A DNA stretch of 64,000 nucleotides from Chloroflexi bacterium HGW-Chloroflexi-6 (GCA_002840685.1 PHBU01000017.1:62001-126000); one strand, 5' to 3'. Counted from the stretch's first letter, positions 44,252-53,689 are shown. Notes: generated by a model not told the origin, from the letters alone. Translations and numbers: made by a program.

Positions 44252-44749
44252 TTATGCCTCCCGGTATTCCAACCCCTTGCGCCAGATCTGCGCGGCATGC
44301 TGGTACGTGCCAAGCCAGTTGGCAAACGAGCCGCTCAATTCTTTGTGGCGTTGCGCAAGCGCGCGCAGGTTGTCATCTGGATTATCAATCGACTCCAATC
44401 TCAAATCCCTGGAAAAATGATTGGGTAGTGGAACACCACCAGACTGGTATTTTCTCTGAAACCAGACTGCCGCACTGTAATAGCATTGCAGCGTTAGCCG
44501 GGCCGCCGGGTCCAGTTTTCGGGCAACAACGCGGACAAGTTCCGCGTATTCAGGATGTTCCAAAAACAGGGGGATCAGGGACAGGCGCAAGCGCGCCTCG
44601 TCACTCTGCGCCAGCGCGGCAATCAGGCGGGCAGGTTGATTGTGAAAGGAGGTGTCCTCACCGCCGCTCCCACCCAGGATAAAATTGACCCCCAGCGCGC
44701 TAAGTGCGCATGCAAGTTGGTTGCCGGTTGTTACGTCAGGCTGTCTCAT
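44252..44749 (-). CDS. Partner protein of the nucleotidyltransferase, unknown family
   Basis: 165 residues, helical, with LIPLFLEHPEYAELV and LTLQCYYSAAVWFQRKYQ. No enzyme motif is recognised. It is the first gene of a tight two-gene operon with a DUF6036-like nucleotidyltransferase; a regulatory or antitoxin-like role is possible by analogy. Its coding frame is overlapped antisense by the open frame that leads into the RHS-ABC chimera, which is not a real start. Confidence 0.6.
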   Translation of the reverse strand: MRQPDVTTGNQLACALSALGVNFILGGSGGEDTSFHNQPARLIAALAQSDEARLRLSLIPLFLEHPEYAELVRVVARKLDPAARLTLQCYYSAAVWFQRKYQSGGVPLPNHFSRDLRLESIDNPDDNLRALAQRHKELSGSFANWLGTYQHAAQIWRKGLEYREA

Positions 44750-44842
44750 ATGATGATTTTACCCTTTTCTCGTGCTATTTTGACATACCGATCAAAAACT
44801 CTACAACTTGCTCCAGGAACAAGTCACGGGATGGCCCGGTAA

Positions 44843-45090
44843 ACGAATGCCGCCAACCAGCTGGTCTCGGTCATTATCCAGTCATCAGTAATCAGTATTC
44901 TAAACTTGGTGATAGATTTACGGAAACCGTGAATGGAGTGACCACCACCTTCACAATGGATCTGAATACTGGTTTAACCCAGGCCCTCAGCGATGGAACG
45001 CACGACTACCTGTATGGAGCTGGCCGCATTGCCCAGGTTCCCCTGACACCTGACACTGGAGCACCTGACACCCTCGAATACTTCCTCGGC
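44843..45090 (+). pseudogene. RHS protein remnant
   Basis: In one frame TNAANQLVSV is followed, after a frame change, by LGDRFTETVNGVTTTFTMDL, DGTHDYLYGAGRIAQ and DTLEYFLG. These are the closing landmarks of an RHS core (usually YFLGDALGSVRQ). The sequence then switches abruptly to an ABC exporter. It lacks the beginning and the toxin tip, so it is a fragment of a second RHS gene. Confidence 0.7.
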
Positions 45091-46077
45091 GCTTTGGCCT
45101 GGCTAACCTGGCGCGCCCTGAACGGAATGCTCTCGCTCGGCGATGTGCTGGTCTATTTCCTCGGCTTTCAAAGCGGGCTGAACTTCCTGCAAGGCCTGCT
45201 CAAAGCCCTGGCCGGCCTGTATGAAGACAATCTCTTCCTAAGCAATCTCTACCGTTTCCTCGATTTACAGCCCGCCATCCAAACTCCGCCCAATCCGCTG
45301 CCCGTGCCTGTCCCGCTGAAAAGCGGCCTGCATTTTGATGAAGTCAGTTTCAGCTATCCCGGCCGTAATCACCCTGCCCTGCAAGACATCAACATCCGCA
45401 TTGCGCCCGGCGAAGTGATTGCTCTGGTGGGTGAAAACGGCTCCGGCAAAACGACGCTGGTCAAACTGCTCTGCCGCCTGTACGACCCCACCCAGGGCGC
45501 AATCAAGGCAGATGGGATTGACCTGCGCCGCTTCGATCCGGCCCACTGGCGGCGGCAGGTCGGCATCACCTTTCAGGATTTTGCCCGCTATGCCATGAGC
45601 GTGCGTGAGAACATCTGGCTGGGCAACCCTGAAACCGCCCCCGATCTCGAAAAGGTTGCCCGGGCCGCCGAACGCGCCGGTGCCGATGAATTTATCCGAG
45701 ACCTGCCGCAGGGCTATGAAACCATGCTCGGTCACTGGTTTTTCCAGGGACAAGAATTGAGCGGCGGCGAGTGGCAAAAAATCGCCCTGGCGCGCAATTT
45801 CTGGCGCGAAGCTAACATCCTGGTACTCGATGAACCCACCAGCGCGCTGGATGCGATTGCCGAAGAAAAACTCTTCCATGCCTTTCGCTCGGTCCTGGCC
45901 GGACGCACCGGCATTCTCATCAGCCACCGTTTTTCCACAGTTCAAATGGCGGACTGTATCTACGTTCTCGATGGCGGAAAAATTATCGAAAACGGCGCCC
46001 ATGCCGATTTATTGGCAAAAAACGGCCAGTATGCCCGCCTGTATCACAGCCAGGCCCAATATTACCAGCAGGCATAG
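45091..46077 (+). pseudogene. Truncated ABC exporter, fused in frame to the RHS remnant
   Basis: About 328 residues: one or two last transmembrane helices (MLSLGDVLVYFLGFQSGL), then a complete nucleotide-binding domain with Walker A GENGSGKTT, Q loop TFQDF, signature LSGGEWQK, Walker B ILVLDEPTS and the switch His in ISHRFSTVQ. An exporter half-molecule needs six helices; at least four are missing. The frame is open across the RHS junction (about 45088-45093), so a chimeric product is possible, but no proper start is visible. Best regarded as a rearrangement product. Confidence 0.65.
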
Positions 46078-46236
46078 TCCGATCCAAGCTCAAACTTCGG
46101 GCTTTTCGTGCCAAAACTTTGGCGAGTCTGTAGCGACAAACCGCAGTCCCACTCATCCGGGTTCTCATTCAGGATTGTTCGAGTCAAACAAAATCCGCTC
46201 ATTTTGGATGTTCCTTGTCTTTATATGACTCGCCGG

Positions 46237-46362
46237 CGCTTCAAAGGTGTGCCTGCATACATGCCCGCCTTGGTGGCTCAAGAAAAGAACTCCCGCTCGC
46301 AATAAGCGGGAGTTCTTTTTAGTCGCAAAGCCCCAGAATCTTATGGACAAGCCAATTCCACC
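46237..46362 (+). repeat. Repeat family, copy 3
   Basis: Runs from CGCTTCAAAGGTGTGCCT through the core (46270-46284), the hairpin and a flank ending AAGCCAATTCCACC. Compared with copy 4 over 126 bases I see a single difference. The region further upstream (46078-46236) is not shared with the other copies. Confidence 0.85.
46283..46320 (+). terminator. Hairpin terminator after repeat core 3
   Basis: A 15-base perfect stem AAAAGAACTCCCGCT with its complement, a 7-base loop and a T tract. Confidence 0.85.
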
Positions 46363-46377
46363 TTCGTTCTTTGATGT

Positions 46378-47022
46378 TCAAAATACTTCCAGTAACGTCT
46401 CACCCAGATGGATGACTTGTAAGATTTCAGAATCAGTTTTGACTCTGACACCACGCATTTCGATACTCAGCCCTTCGGATGTGCGCTTAATGAGCGGTTT
46501 TTGACCCTTCCAGCCCAACAAGGCAGATTCGATAGCGGGCGTGATCCGGATATCACTTGGATTTTGCGCCCAGAGCATGTATTTCTGGCGGAGGGCATCG
46601 CTGCCGATCTGGATTTCGTTCAGGCCATCAGTATCTGCGCCCAGAGCTTGCTGCAACACCTGGCGCATGAGCATCTCGCCGAAGGCACCGAGATCTGCCC
46701 GGGATTGGCGCTCGCCGATCAGCAATATGCTGCCAGGGGCATTCGCCTGCCAGATGGTCAACATGGAAACATCGCTCGAACCGGGGCCAGTTTCCTCGCC
46801 GCTGGCCCGCAAGACGGATTCCAGAGTCCAGTGTGGTGAAATGAGCCGCTGTCCCCAAATCAGCGGCCCGCGGATGGTTTCCACTTTCCAGCCTTTTTCA
46901 GCGGCCAGTTGCAAAATGGCCTGCGCATCAGCGGCATTTTTTCGCCGGGCGAGGTAGAAAATCAGCCCGCCGATCAAGGCGAAACCGGCAAGTACAAGGA
47001 TGTTGAGTGTAATATCGTTCAT
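46378..47022 (-). CDS. Hypothetical membrane-anchored protein
   Basis: 214 residues. One N-terminal transmembrane helix (LNILVLAGFALIGGLIFYLA) is followed by a soluble domain facing the cytoplasm (positive residues after the helix). Motifs seen: GEMLMRQVLQQALG and IQIGSDALRQKYMLWAQNP. I do not recognise the family. It lies 32 bases downstream of a lipoprotein gene on the same strand, so it probably belongs to that operon. Its 3' end comes within 20 bases of repeat copy 3. Confidence 0.6.
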   Translation of the reverse strand: MNDITLNILVLAGFALIGGLIFYLARRKNAADAQAILQLAAEKGWKVETIRGPLIWGQRLISPHWTLESVLRASGEETGPGSSDVSMLTIWQANAPGSILLIGERQSRADLGAFGEMLMRQVLQQALGADTDGLNEIQIGSDALRQKYMLWAQNPSDIRITPAIESALLGWKGQKPLIKRTSEGLSIEMRGVRVKTDSEILQVIHLGETLLEVF

Positions 47023-47054
47023 GGTGAGCTCTGTATCCAGTGAGTGATCGGCAG

Positions 47055-47750
47055 TCAGGTGGCCGAAATCTCAGATATTTTCTTGCGTCGGATTAAGATG
47101 AAGGCCACGCCGCCGATCGCCAGCGGAATGAAACAGCACAGGCACAAGAAAGCGCCGCCGCCAAGCAGGTACCAAATCCAATCGCCGCCCAGGTTAAGTC
47201 CGCCAACTTCGCTTACCGCGCGGATGTCATTTTGCTTGCCGGGGGTCAGTACCCAGGTCAGGGTATTGCCATTTTGCTCGGTTGCATTACTCTCAAGGAT
47301 TTTGCCTGGCATTTTGACAACCCAGGAAACTTTTGTTTGCGTGAGTTCTGGATTCTCATCTCCGCTCAGGTCAAGGCTCAGATCATAGGTAAGTTGTCCT
47401 TCGATCAAGTCAAGTTGATTGATCCGGGTTTCCGTTTCGCCATAAATGCTTTTGAGGCCGTCGATCGAGTCAAATCTGGATTCAAAAACGCACCAGGTTT
47501 CATCTTGATTGCGCGTCTCTTTATAGAAAGTTGCGCCTTCTGGCATATCTTCCCCCACATCGTTGCAGAAATCATCGAGGCTGGAATCGAATTCAGCCAG
47601 CGCAGCCTCATCCTCTGCCGTAAAGCCGAACTCGTTCCGGTACACACCGGCGCCATCCTTGTTGATTTCTGTGACCATATTGATTTGGCAGGCTGAAAGC
47701 AACATGGCGATCAGGATAAAAAGGAAGAAAAGGAATTTTTTGGTTTTCAT
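47055..47750 (-). CDS. Lipoprotein with C-terminal membrane helix, LppM-like
   Basis: 231 residues: a lipoprotein signal (FFLFILIAMLLSAC), a beta-rich domain starting INMVTEINKDGAGVY that resembles LppM/DUF3153 domains, and a C-terminal transmembrane helix (FLCLCCFIPLAIGGVAFIL) with a basic tail. It would be anchored at both ends on the outer face of the membrane. Function unknown. It precedes the 214-residue gene in the same direction. Confidence 0.65.
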   Translation of the reverse strand: MKTKKFLFFLFILIAMLLSACQINMVTEINKDGAGVYRNEFGFTAEDEAALAEFDSSLDDFCNDVGEDMPEGATFYKETRNQDETWCVFESRFDSIDGLKSIYGETETRINQLDLIEGQLTYDLSLDLSGDENPELTQTKVSWVVKMPGKILESNATEQNGNTLTWVLTPGKQNDIRAVSEVGGLNLGGDWIWYLLGGGAFLCLCCFIPLAIGGVAFILIRRKKISEISAT

Positions 47751-47776
47751 AACACTCTCCTTTTAAGTGGGTATGT

Positions 47777-48025
47777 TTAATGCCGATTATTGCGAAGGTA
47801 CATGAAGATCACAAGCAACGCGATGACCAATAAAATGCCCAGCGCACCTGCTGCGCACAGCACAAGCATGAGTGGGAAGTTGGCAGGTGTGGACTGCTCC
47901 AACATGGGAAAAACAACGTAGAACAGCCCGAGCAGGCAGCAGCACATCAGCGGGGCGCCAATCAGCGTTGTTATGCAGCCTACCAGCCGGCGATTTTTCG
48001 AAAAGTGAGAATAGGAGCTGTTCAT
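47777..48025 (-). CDS. Small two-helix membrane protein
   Basis: 82 residues with two hydrophobic segments (LIGAPLMCCCLLGLFYVVF and LMLVLCAAGALGILLVIALL). The N terminus is basic, with three consecutive Cys in the first helix. It is 26 bases upstream of the lipoprotein gene on the same strand and probably starts the same transcript. No family recognised. Confidence 0.5.
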   Translation of the reverse strand: MNSSYSHFSKNRRLVGCITTLIGAPLMCCCLLGLFYVVFPMLEQSTPANFPLMLVLCAAGALGILLVIALLVIFMYLRNNRH

Positions 48026-48042
48026 GATGGTTTTCCGTTTTC

Positions 48043-48071
48043 GTAGGGGCGACCCGATGGGTCGCTCCTAC
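48043..48071 (-). repeat. GTAGGGGCGA-type hairpin
   Basis: GTAGGGGCGACCC and GGGTCGCTCCTAC enclose a 3-base loop, with one mismatch. It is the same type of element as at 13861-13886. It lies between the propeller gene and the small membrane gene. Confidence 0.55.
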
Positions 48072-48082
48072 GATCGTATTGT

Positions 48083-50074
48083 TTATGGCACAATCTGCAA
48101 CATCCCACCGCCATCGAAGTTGGAGCCGCCGCCACCGACCCAGACCGCGCCAAACTGGTCAACATGCAGGGCGGAGATGTAATTGGTCAGCAGGCCGTCC
48201 GCAGTCGTGAGCAGCTTCCAACCGGAGCCATCTGAAGTCAGCAGGCCTTTGTCTGTCCCAACCCAGACATTTCCATTGGGAGCGACTGCCAGCGTGGTCA
48301 GGCGCGCTTCGCTAAAGCCGTCTTTCAGAAAATCAATGAGAATTTCAACAGTTGTGCCATCGTAACGGGCAACGCCGGTGAAAGTGCCGATGATCAAGGC
48401 CCCGTTGGCATCCACGGCCAGGGCGCGGATATATTTGTTCGGGATTTCTGTGCTCCCCTGTCCAAAAACCACTTCCAGGCTGTCATTCTCATACTTGGCA
48501 AGACCCTCATCGGTGCCAATCCAGACCCGTCCCGAGAGATCCGTGACAATCGCCTGCACGTTGTCGCCGGGCAGCCCGCTTGCGGTATTCAAAGCAATTA
48601 CCGGGGAACCATCCGCATTCAGAACAACGACACCCTTGCTGTCATCGCCAAACCAGGCGCGTCCCAGAATATCCACCGCGACAGTTTCGAACGAGTAAAT
48701 ATCTTCAAACGCTGTCCACGCGCCGTTCTGGTAGCGGCTGGCCGAGCCATTGGTGGATGCAATCCAGACGGCTCCGTCGGGAGCGACGGCAATGGCTTTG
48801 CCCCAGCTTCCGCCCATCTCGGGGATCTCGCTCTGGCGGAAGGTTGTCCAGGCAGCGCTCGGGTTGGCCGGGTCAACAATATGGATGCCGGCATCGGTGC
48901 CGACCCACAGGCTTCCGTCTGGAGCAGATGCAAACGAGTCAACGTAGTTGCTGGCAAGCTGGTCAGCGGTTTTAAGGGGCCTGGCTGTTCCGTTCTCGAA
49001 AACGTAGACGCCTTTGCCCGTGCCAAAGATCGGTGCGCCAGCTTCGCTCAGGGTCAGTGCGTGAATACCCTGATTGTCAGTTTCGCTAAAGTCCACTGCG
49101 CAAACCGCTTCTTCGGGGTCGAACTGGCACAACCGTCCAATGCCCAGCGGCAAGGTGGCGGCCCAGATCCTGCCGTCAGGCGCGATTTCAAGTTCATAAA
49201 CGTCGCGCAAGTTGGCAGGCGAATCGGCATCGTAATGCACCCACTGGCCGGATTTGTATGAAATTAAGCCGCTCGATGCGCCGATCCAAAGTGTGCCATC
49301 TTTGGCAAAAGCCAGCGAATAAGCATAATCATCAGGCAGGCCATTGGCGGCGCTGTAAGTGGTGACTTTCCCGTTCGAGATTTGGGCAATACCCTTGTAA
49401 CCGCTGGCAACCCAAATGTCTTTGCCGCTGACGGCAATATCAGAGATCGAATCCCACAGCAAACCTTCCTTGCTGGTGAAATGCTGAAAGTCGCCGCTTT
49501 TCAGATCGAACACACCCAACCCGGAATAACCGATCAGCAGGCGGTTATTGGACTGGTCGCAAAACAACCGCTCGATCTTGCTCACATCCACCCGGCTTTC
49601 AGCCGGAAAGGACAGGCCTTTCTCCCACAGCCCCGTGTTCGGGTCGAAGATGCTGATCCCAACCTGCGTGCCGACCAGGATGCGCGGCTCGGGGATCTCA
49701 CAATAAGCGATCGAGGTAGCGCTGACGTGCCCCATGCCATCCAGCGGGGTATAGCGCATCGAATAACCACTATCCAGCTGCCAGGTGACCAATCCGCCCA
49801 GGGTTGCAGCGTGAATAACACCCTTATAAACCACGAGATCGCGCACAACATTTGGATTGGTAAAAGGGTACCAACCAGTCTGTAATCCTGAATCCTGCGG
49901 AGCAAGGGCTGCGGGTTCCTGGGTTGCCACTTCTTGTGGAACTTCCGACTCGTTCAAACAGCAGCCATCCGTCTCGACCGGAGTAGGCTCGGATTTTGGC
50001 GCAGCGCCAAAGTTACAGGCCAGGCTGGAAAAAACCAGAATGAGAACCAGCGCAAACGGGATGATTTTTTTCAT
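48083..50074 (-). CDS. Lipoprotein with two-component-regulator-type beta-propeller repeats
   Basis: About 663 residues. Lipoprotein signal (FALVLILVFSSLAC), then at least ten short repeats of the type LWIGTxxGLxxY and VWVGTDxGL (Reg_prop/YycF-like propeller blades), which would build one or two seven-bladed propellers outside the cell. In other bacteria such propellers are fused to hybrid histidine kinases as glycan sensors; here no kinase follows in the protein. I start at the ATG at 50074 (MKKIIPFAL) after AGGAGG; the frame is open to 50125. Confidence 0.75.
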   Translation of the reverse strand: MKKIIPFALVLILVFSSLACNFGAAPKSEPTPVETDGCCLNESEVPQEVATQEPAALAPQDSGLQTGWYPFTNPNVVRDLVVYKGVIHAATLGGLVTWQLDSGYSMRYTPLDGMGHVSATSIAYCEIPEPRILVGTQVGISIFDPNTGLWEKGLSFPAESRVDVSKIERLFCDQSNNRLLIGYSGLGVFDLKSGDFQHFTSKEGLLWDSISDIAVSGKDIWVASGYKGIAQISNGKVTTYSAANGLPDDYAYSLAFAKDGTLWIGASSGLISYKSGQWVHYDADSPANLRDVYELEIAPDGRIWAATLPLGIGRLCQFDPEEAVCAVDFSETDNQGIHALTLSEAGAPIFGTGKGVYVFENGTARPLKTADQLASNYVDSFASAPDGSLWVGTDAGIHIVDPANPSAAWTTFRQSEIPEMGGSWGKAIAVAPDGAVWIASTNGSASRYQNGAWTAFEDIYSFETVAVDILGRAWFGDDSKGVVVLNADGSPVIALNTASGLPGDNVQAIVTDLSGRVWIGTDEGLAKYENDSLEVVFGQGSTEIPNKYIRALAVDANGALIIGTFTGVARYDGTTVEILIDFLKDGFSEARLTTLAVAPNGNVWVGTDKGLLTSDGSGWKLLTTADGLLTNYISALHVDQFGAVWVGGGGSNFDGGGMLQIVP

Positions 50075-50142
50075 AGAGAAGCCTCCTTTTTCAGAACGCA
50101 AATTTGTATTCTTGCGAAATCTCACGCCAGGTGCGCAAAGCT

Positions 50143-50367
50143 TTAATACTTTCCTTGCTTCCCTGTGTCTTTTCGATCTTCCGGTAAGTTTTTTTCACTT
50201 CCCAAACACTCCGTCTCCTGCTTCAAAAAGGCGCACAACGCAGCCAGACTGCCAAAACCGATCCGCTCGCCGCTGGACGGGCTTTCGAGCATGGCGCGCC
50301 ATTCAGGCGGATCGTTCGGTTCCAGCCACAGGCGCAACAAGTAAGAGCGGTAGGGACTCGTATTCAT
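50143..50367 (-). CDS. Small conserved hypothetical protein next to a SARP regulator
   Basis: About 74 residues beginning MNTSPYRSYLLRLWLEPN, then WRAMLESPSSGERIGFGSLAALCAFLKQE. Short proteins with this pattern recur beside regulators in Chloroflexota, by my recollection; function unknown. The ATG at 50367 fits the conserved start; the frame reaching 50430 has no support. It is transcribed divergently from the SARP gene. Confidence 0.6.
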   Translation of the reverse strand: MNTSPYRSYLLRLWLEPNDPPEWRAMLESPSSGERIGFGSLAALCAFLKQETECLGSEKNLPEDRKDTGKQGKY

Positions 50368-50498
50368 GTACTTTTTGTAACAAATAGGTGTCAAAAAAGC
50401 GTCAAAGCGCATACTTTTTTGTATAATCACTGTAGTTGTATTGACATTGAGGGTCTGTCAGATCCGGCAGACTGCCCAACAACGAATTGGCATCTTCC

Positions 50499-53400
50499 AT
50501 GCTCAACATCTCCCTGTTCGGCGCTTTTCATGTGAACCGCGATGGCACATCCCTGACTGGGTTTGCCACCGATAAAGTCCGTGCCCTGCTGGCCTATCTA
50601 GCCATGGAGCGTGAACGCCCGCACCGCCGCGAGAGTTTGGCCGCCCTTTTGTGGCCCGACCAATCTGATGAACGCGCCCGCCAGAGCTTACGCCAGGCCA
50701 TTTCCCATCTCAAACAAGTTATCAGTAACGACGATTTCCTCTTAATCACCCCACAGGATATCCAGATCTCACCCCAAGCTGAACTGGTCAGCGATGTGCA
50801 AATTTTCAGAGATTTGTTGCATACTTGCCATAACCATAACCACCTTGCCATCAAGGCCTGTTTGCCCTGTCTGAAACGTCAGGAACAGGCCATCGAACAT
50901 TATCGGGGCGAATTCCTAGCAGGGTTTTCCCTGCCTGATAGCCAGCCTTTCGACGAATGGCTGCTGCTGACACGTGAAAATTTACAAATCGAAGCCATGC
51001 GGATCTTGGCCGAGCTGGCTAAATCTGCCGAACAGCGCGGCGACTATTCCCTGGCGCGCCGTTACGCTCTTGAACAGGTGCGCTTTGAGCCCTGGCGTGA
51101 GGAAGCCCATACTCAGGTCATGCGCCTGTTGGCCTATGAGGGGCAACGCAGCGCAGCTCTGGCGCAATATGTCTCATGCCGCCGCGCCCTCGAACGCGAA
51201 CTCGGTCTGACCCCCACTCACAGCACCCAACAATTGGCGCAAACCATCCAGAACAACGAGCTGACTGCCCCGCCGCCGGTTCCGCTCCCGCCTGCTGCCC
51301 CAGCCTCCTTTATCGGGCGGGAAAGCGAGCAGGACGAACTGGCCGAACTGCTGGCTGCCCCCACCATCCGCCTGGTGACCGTGCTTGGGCCGGGCGGGGT
51401 TGGCAAAACCCGACTTGCTTTGCAGGTTGCGCGCGCTCATGCCGGGTTGTATCGTGATGGGATTTTCTTGGTGCCGCTGGCCGGCCAGGCCAACCTGGCG
51501 GCTGCCCTGCAAACCCTGGTCGAAAAACTCGGCCTGCAAGTTTCCCCCGGCGCAGATTTGCGCAAAACCCTGTGCGAAATTCTTGGCCAGAAGCAAATGC
51601 TGGTTGTGCTCGACAATTTTGAACAGCTTGTCTCCGAAAGCGAAGCTTGGAGCGCTCTGTTCCGCTGCGCAGCAGGAATTAAATGGATGGTAACCTCGCG
51701 CGAGAAGCTGCATCTGCGCGAGGAATGGGTTTATCCGCTTGAAGGTTTGGCTGTGGCGCACCCTCCTCAACCGGGGTCGCCGTCAATTGGGCAAAGTCAA
51801 CCCGCAGCCGCCCTGACGCTGTTTGCGGAACGCGCCATCCAGGCCGATCGCCACTTTGAGCTGACTCCTGAACGCACTCTGGCCGTGACGGAAATTTGCC
51901 TGATGGTTGCGGGCCTGCCTCTGGGAATCGAACTGGCCGCGGCAACAGTTGCCGAAAAACCTGTCGATGAAATCGCTGCGGCCTTGCACCAGGATTTCGA
52001 CAACCTGACCCCCAACCTGCGCAACCTGCCCGGGCGGCATGCCACCCTGCGGGCGGTCTTTGAACATTCCTGGAATTTGCTTAATCCGCATGAGCAAGCC
52101 CGGCTGGCAGATTTATCCGTTTTCGTGGGCGGATTCAGCGCCGAGGCAGCCCTGACCGTCGCCGGGACATCCAGCACGCAATTGGCTGAACTGGCAGCGA
52201 AGTCGTTGCTTCACCACGATACCGATGAGCGCTACGCTCTGCATGAAAGCATCCGACAGTTTGCATCTGAAAAATTGGAGCATGCTGAAGCCGTGAAAGA
52301 ACGGCACGGGGCGTACTATGCGCGTTTCGTGGCCGGGCTCAACGGGGGGGCAACCGCTGCGGCGCTGGATACGCTCCAGTTGGAACGCGCCAACCTGCGG
52401 GCAGCCTGGGACTGGTCGCTGAAGGGAAAACTTGATAATACGGCGAACCTGCTGACGGGTTTGGCGTTGCTGTACTCCCTGCGTGGGCCGCTCTCCGAGG
52501 CGGAATCCCTGTTTTGCGCGGCGATCGAATTCCTTCGCCAGGACATTTCCCAAAAAGATCTGACCGAGAGAATCTCGATCGAATTGGCGCGTATTTATAA
52601 CGCCCAGACTCGCCACAATGAGGCAATAACGCTGGCGAGATCGGTGACGGTCTCGGCCCGGGCGCTGCTTACCGAGGGACAGGCGCTCAGCGCCCAAGGC
52701 GAAAGCGAGGCGGGGCAGCCTGTGCTCGAAAAGTCGCTGACGCTGGCGCGTGAACTGGGAAATAAACGCATCGAAGCAGATTGCCTGCGCGAGCTTGGCA
52801 ATATCGCCAACCGGCTCTGCGATTACGATCTGGCGGTTAAGCTTTATCGTCAAGCGCTGGGGCTGGCGCGCGAACTGGGAGATTTGCGCGGCGAGAGCGC
52901 CACGCTCAATAATTTTGCTACGGTTGAGTGGGAACTGGGTGATCTGGCCACAGCGCAGGAGCATTACGAACAGGCTCTCGGTTTGTATCGCGCGCTGGGA
53001 AACCGCGCGGGTGAGGCCAAAGCGCTCAACAACCTGTCGAATGTGCTGGCAGACCAGGGCAACCTAGCCGGATCGCTGGTGTTTTGCCGCCAGGCGCTCG
53101 AGATCCATCGTGAAATGGGCAATCCGCGCGGGCAATGCTCGGCGCTTAACAACCTGGGAGCCACCTATTTTTGTCTGAAAGATTATGATGCCGCGCGAAC
53201 GAGTTATCTGCAGGCTCTGACACTTTATCGTGAGAGCGGAAACCGTCAGGCCGAAGGCGAAACGCTTGCCAACCTGGGCCTGCTCGATTGCGTTCAAGGC
53301 CAACTGGAATCGGGACAGGAACATGCCCAGGCTGCAATAACCCTGGCTAGTGCTGCAGGCGACAGGGTCAACCTGTCAAATGCATACTATTATTTGGGCA

Positions 53401-53657
53401 GGATTGAACTGGCGGGCGGAAAATTAGATTGTGCTGAAAGCACACTTTTGCGTGCGCTCGAGATTCGCCGTGAAGTGCCCCACCCTGGACGGATCGCCGA
53501 AATCCAGGCCGAACTGGCGCTGTTGGCATTTGAGCGGGGCGATATCGCACTTGCGCGTGAGCGGATTGCGCCGGTGGTCGAGGCGCAGGAGTTGCTGGAT
53601 GGGGCAAATGAGCCGGAGAGGGTCAGGAGCGTTATAGAAAAAATTGTAGTGAGTTAA
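50499..53657 (+). CDS. AfsR/SARP-family transcriptional regulator (BTAD-NB-ARC-TPR)
   Basis: About 1052 residues. An N-terminal OmpR-like DNA-binding domain (ISLFGAFHVNRDG, KVRALLAYLAMERERPHRRE, RQSLRQAISHLKQVI) is followed by a BTAD helical domain (about 100-245), an NB-ARC ATPase with Walker A GPGGVGKTRLA near 298 and VVLDNFEQL near 370, and a C-terminal array of about eight TPRs (from 690, LNNLGATYFCLKDYDAARTSY). It is an ATP-switched activator that senses ligands through TPRs. I use the ATG at 50499, four codons inside the TTG at 50487. Candidate targets are the neighbouring divergent genes. Confidence 0.88.
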   Translation: MLNISLFGAFHVNRDGTSLTGFATDKVRALLAYLAMERERPHRRESLAALLWPDQSDERARQSLRQAISHLKQVISNDDFLLITPQDIQISPQAELVSDVQIFRDLLHTCHNHNHLAIKACLPCLKRQEQAIEHYRGEFLAGFSLPDSQPFDEWLLLTRENLQIEAMRILAELAKSAEQRGDYSLARRYALEQVRFEPWREEAHTQVMRLLAYEGQRSAALAQYVSCRRALERELGLTPTHSTQQLAQTIQNNELTAPPPVPLPPAAPASFIGRESEQDELAELLAAPTIRLVTVLGPGGVGKTRLALQVARAHAGLYRDGIFLVPLAGQANLAAALQTLVEKLGLQVSPGADLRKTLCEILGQKQMLVVLDNFEQLVSESEAWSALFRCAAGIKWMVTSREKLHLREEWVYPLEGLAVAHPPQPGSPSIGQSQPAAALTLFAERAIQADRHFELTPERTLAVTEICLMVAGLPLGIELAAATVAEKPVDEIAAALHQDFDNLTPNLRNLPGRHATLRAVFEHSWNLLNPHEQARLADLSVFVGGFSAEAALTVAGTSSTQLAELAAKSLLHHDTDERYALHESIRQFASEKLEHAEAVKERHGAYYARFVAGLNGGATAAALDTLQLERANLRAAWDWSLKGKLDNTANLLTGLALLYSLRGPLSEAESLFCAAIEFLRQDISQKDLTERISIELARIYNAQTRHNEAITLARSVTVSARALLTEGQALSAQGESEAGQPVLEKSLTLARELGNKRIEADCLRELGNIANRLCDYDLAVKLYRQALGLARELGDLRGESATLNNFATVEWELGDLATAQEHYEQALGLYRALGNRAGEAKALNNLSNVLADQGNLAGSLVFCRQALEIHREMGNPRGQCSALNNLGATYFCLKDYDAARTSYLQALTLYRESGNRQAEGETLANLGLLDCVQGQLESGQEHAQAAITLASAAGDRVNLSNAYYYLGRIELAGGKLDCAESTLLRALEIRREVPHPGRIAEIQAELALLAFERGDIALARERIAPVVEAQELLDGANEPERVRSVIEKIVVS

Positions 53658-53689
53658 ATCAAATGCAATTTTTGCGGCACAAGGAATGC

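Noticed and set aside
44704..44842. The upstream part of the open frame leading into the RHS-ABC chimera as a real N terminus
   Set aside because: It lies antisense to the nucleotidyltransferase partner gene, has no ribosome site and no similarity to either protein; RHS homology begins later and in another frame.
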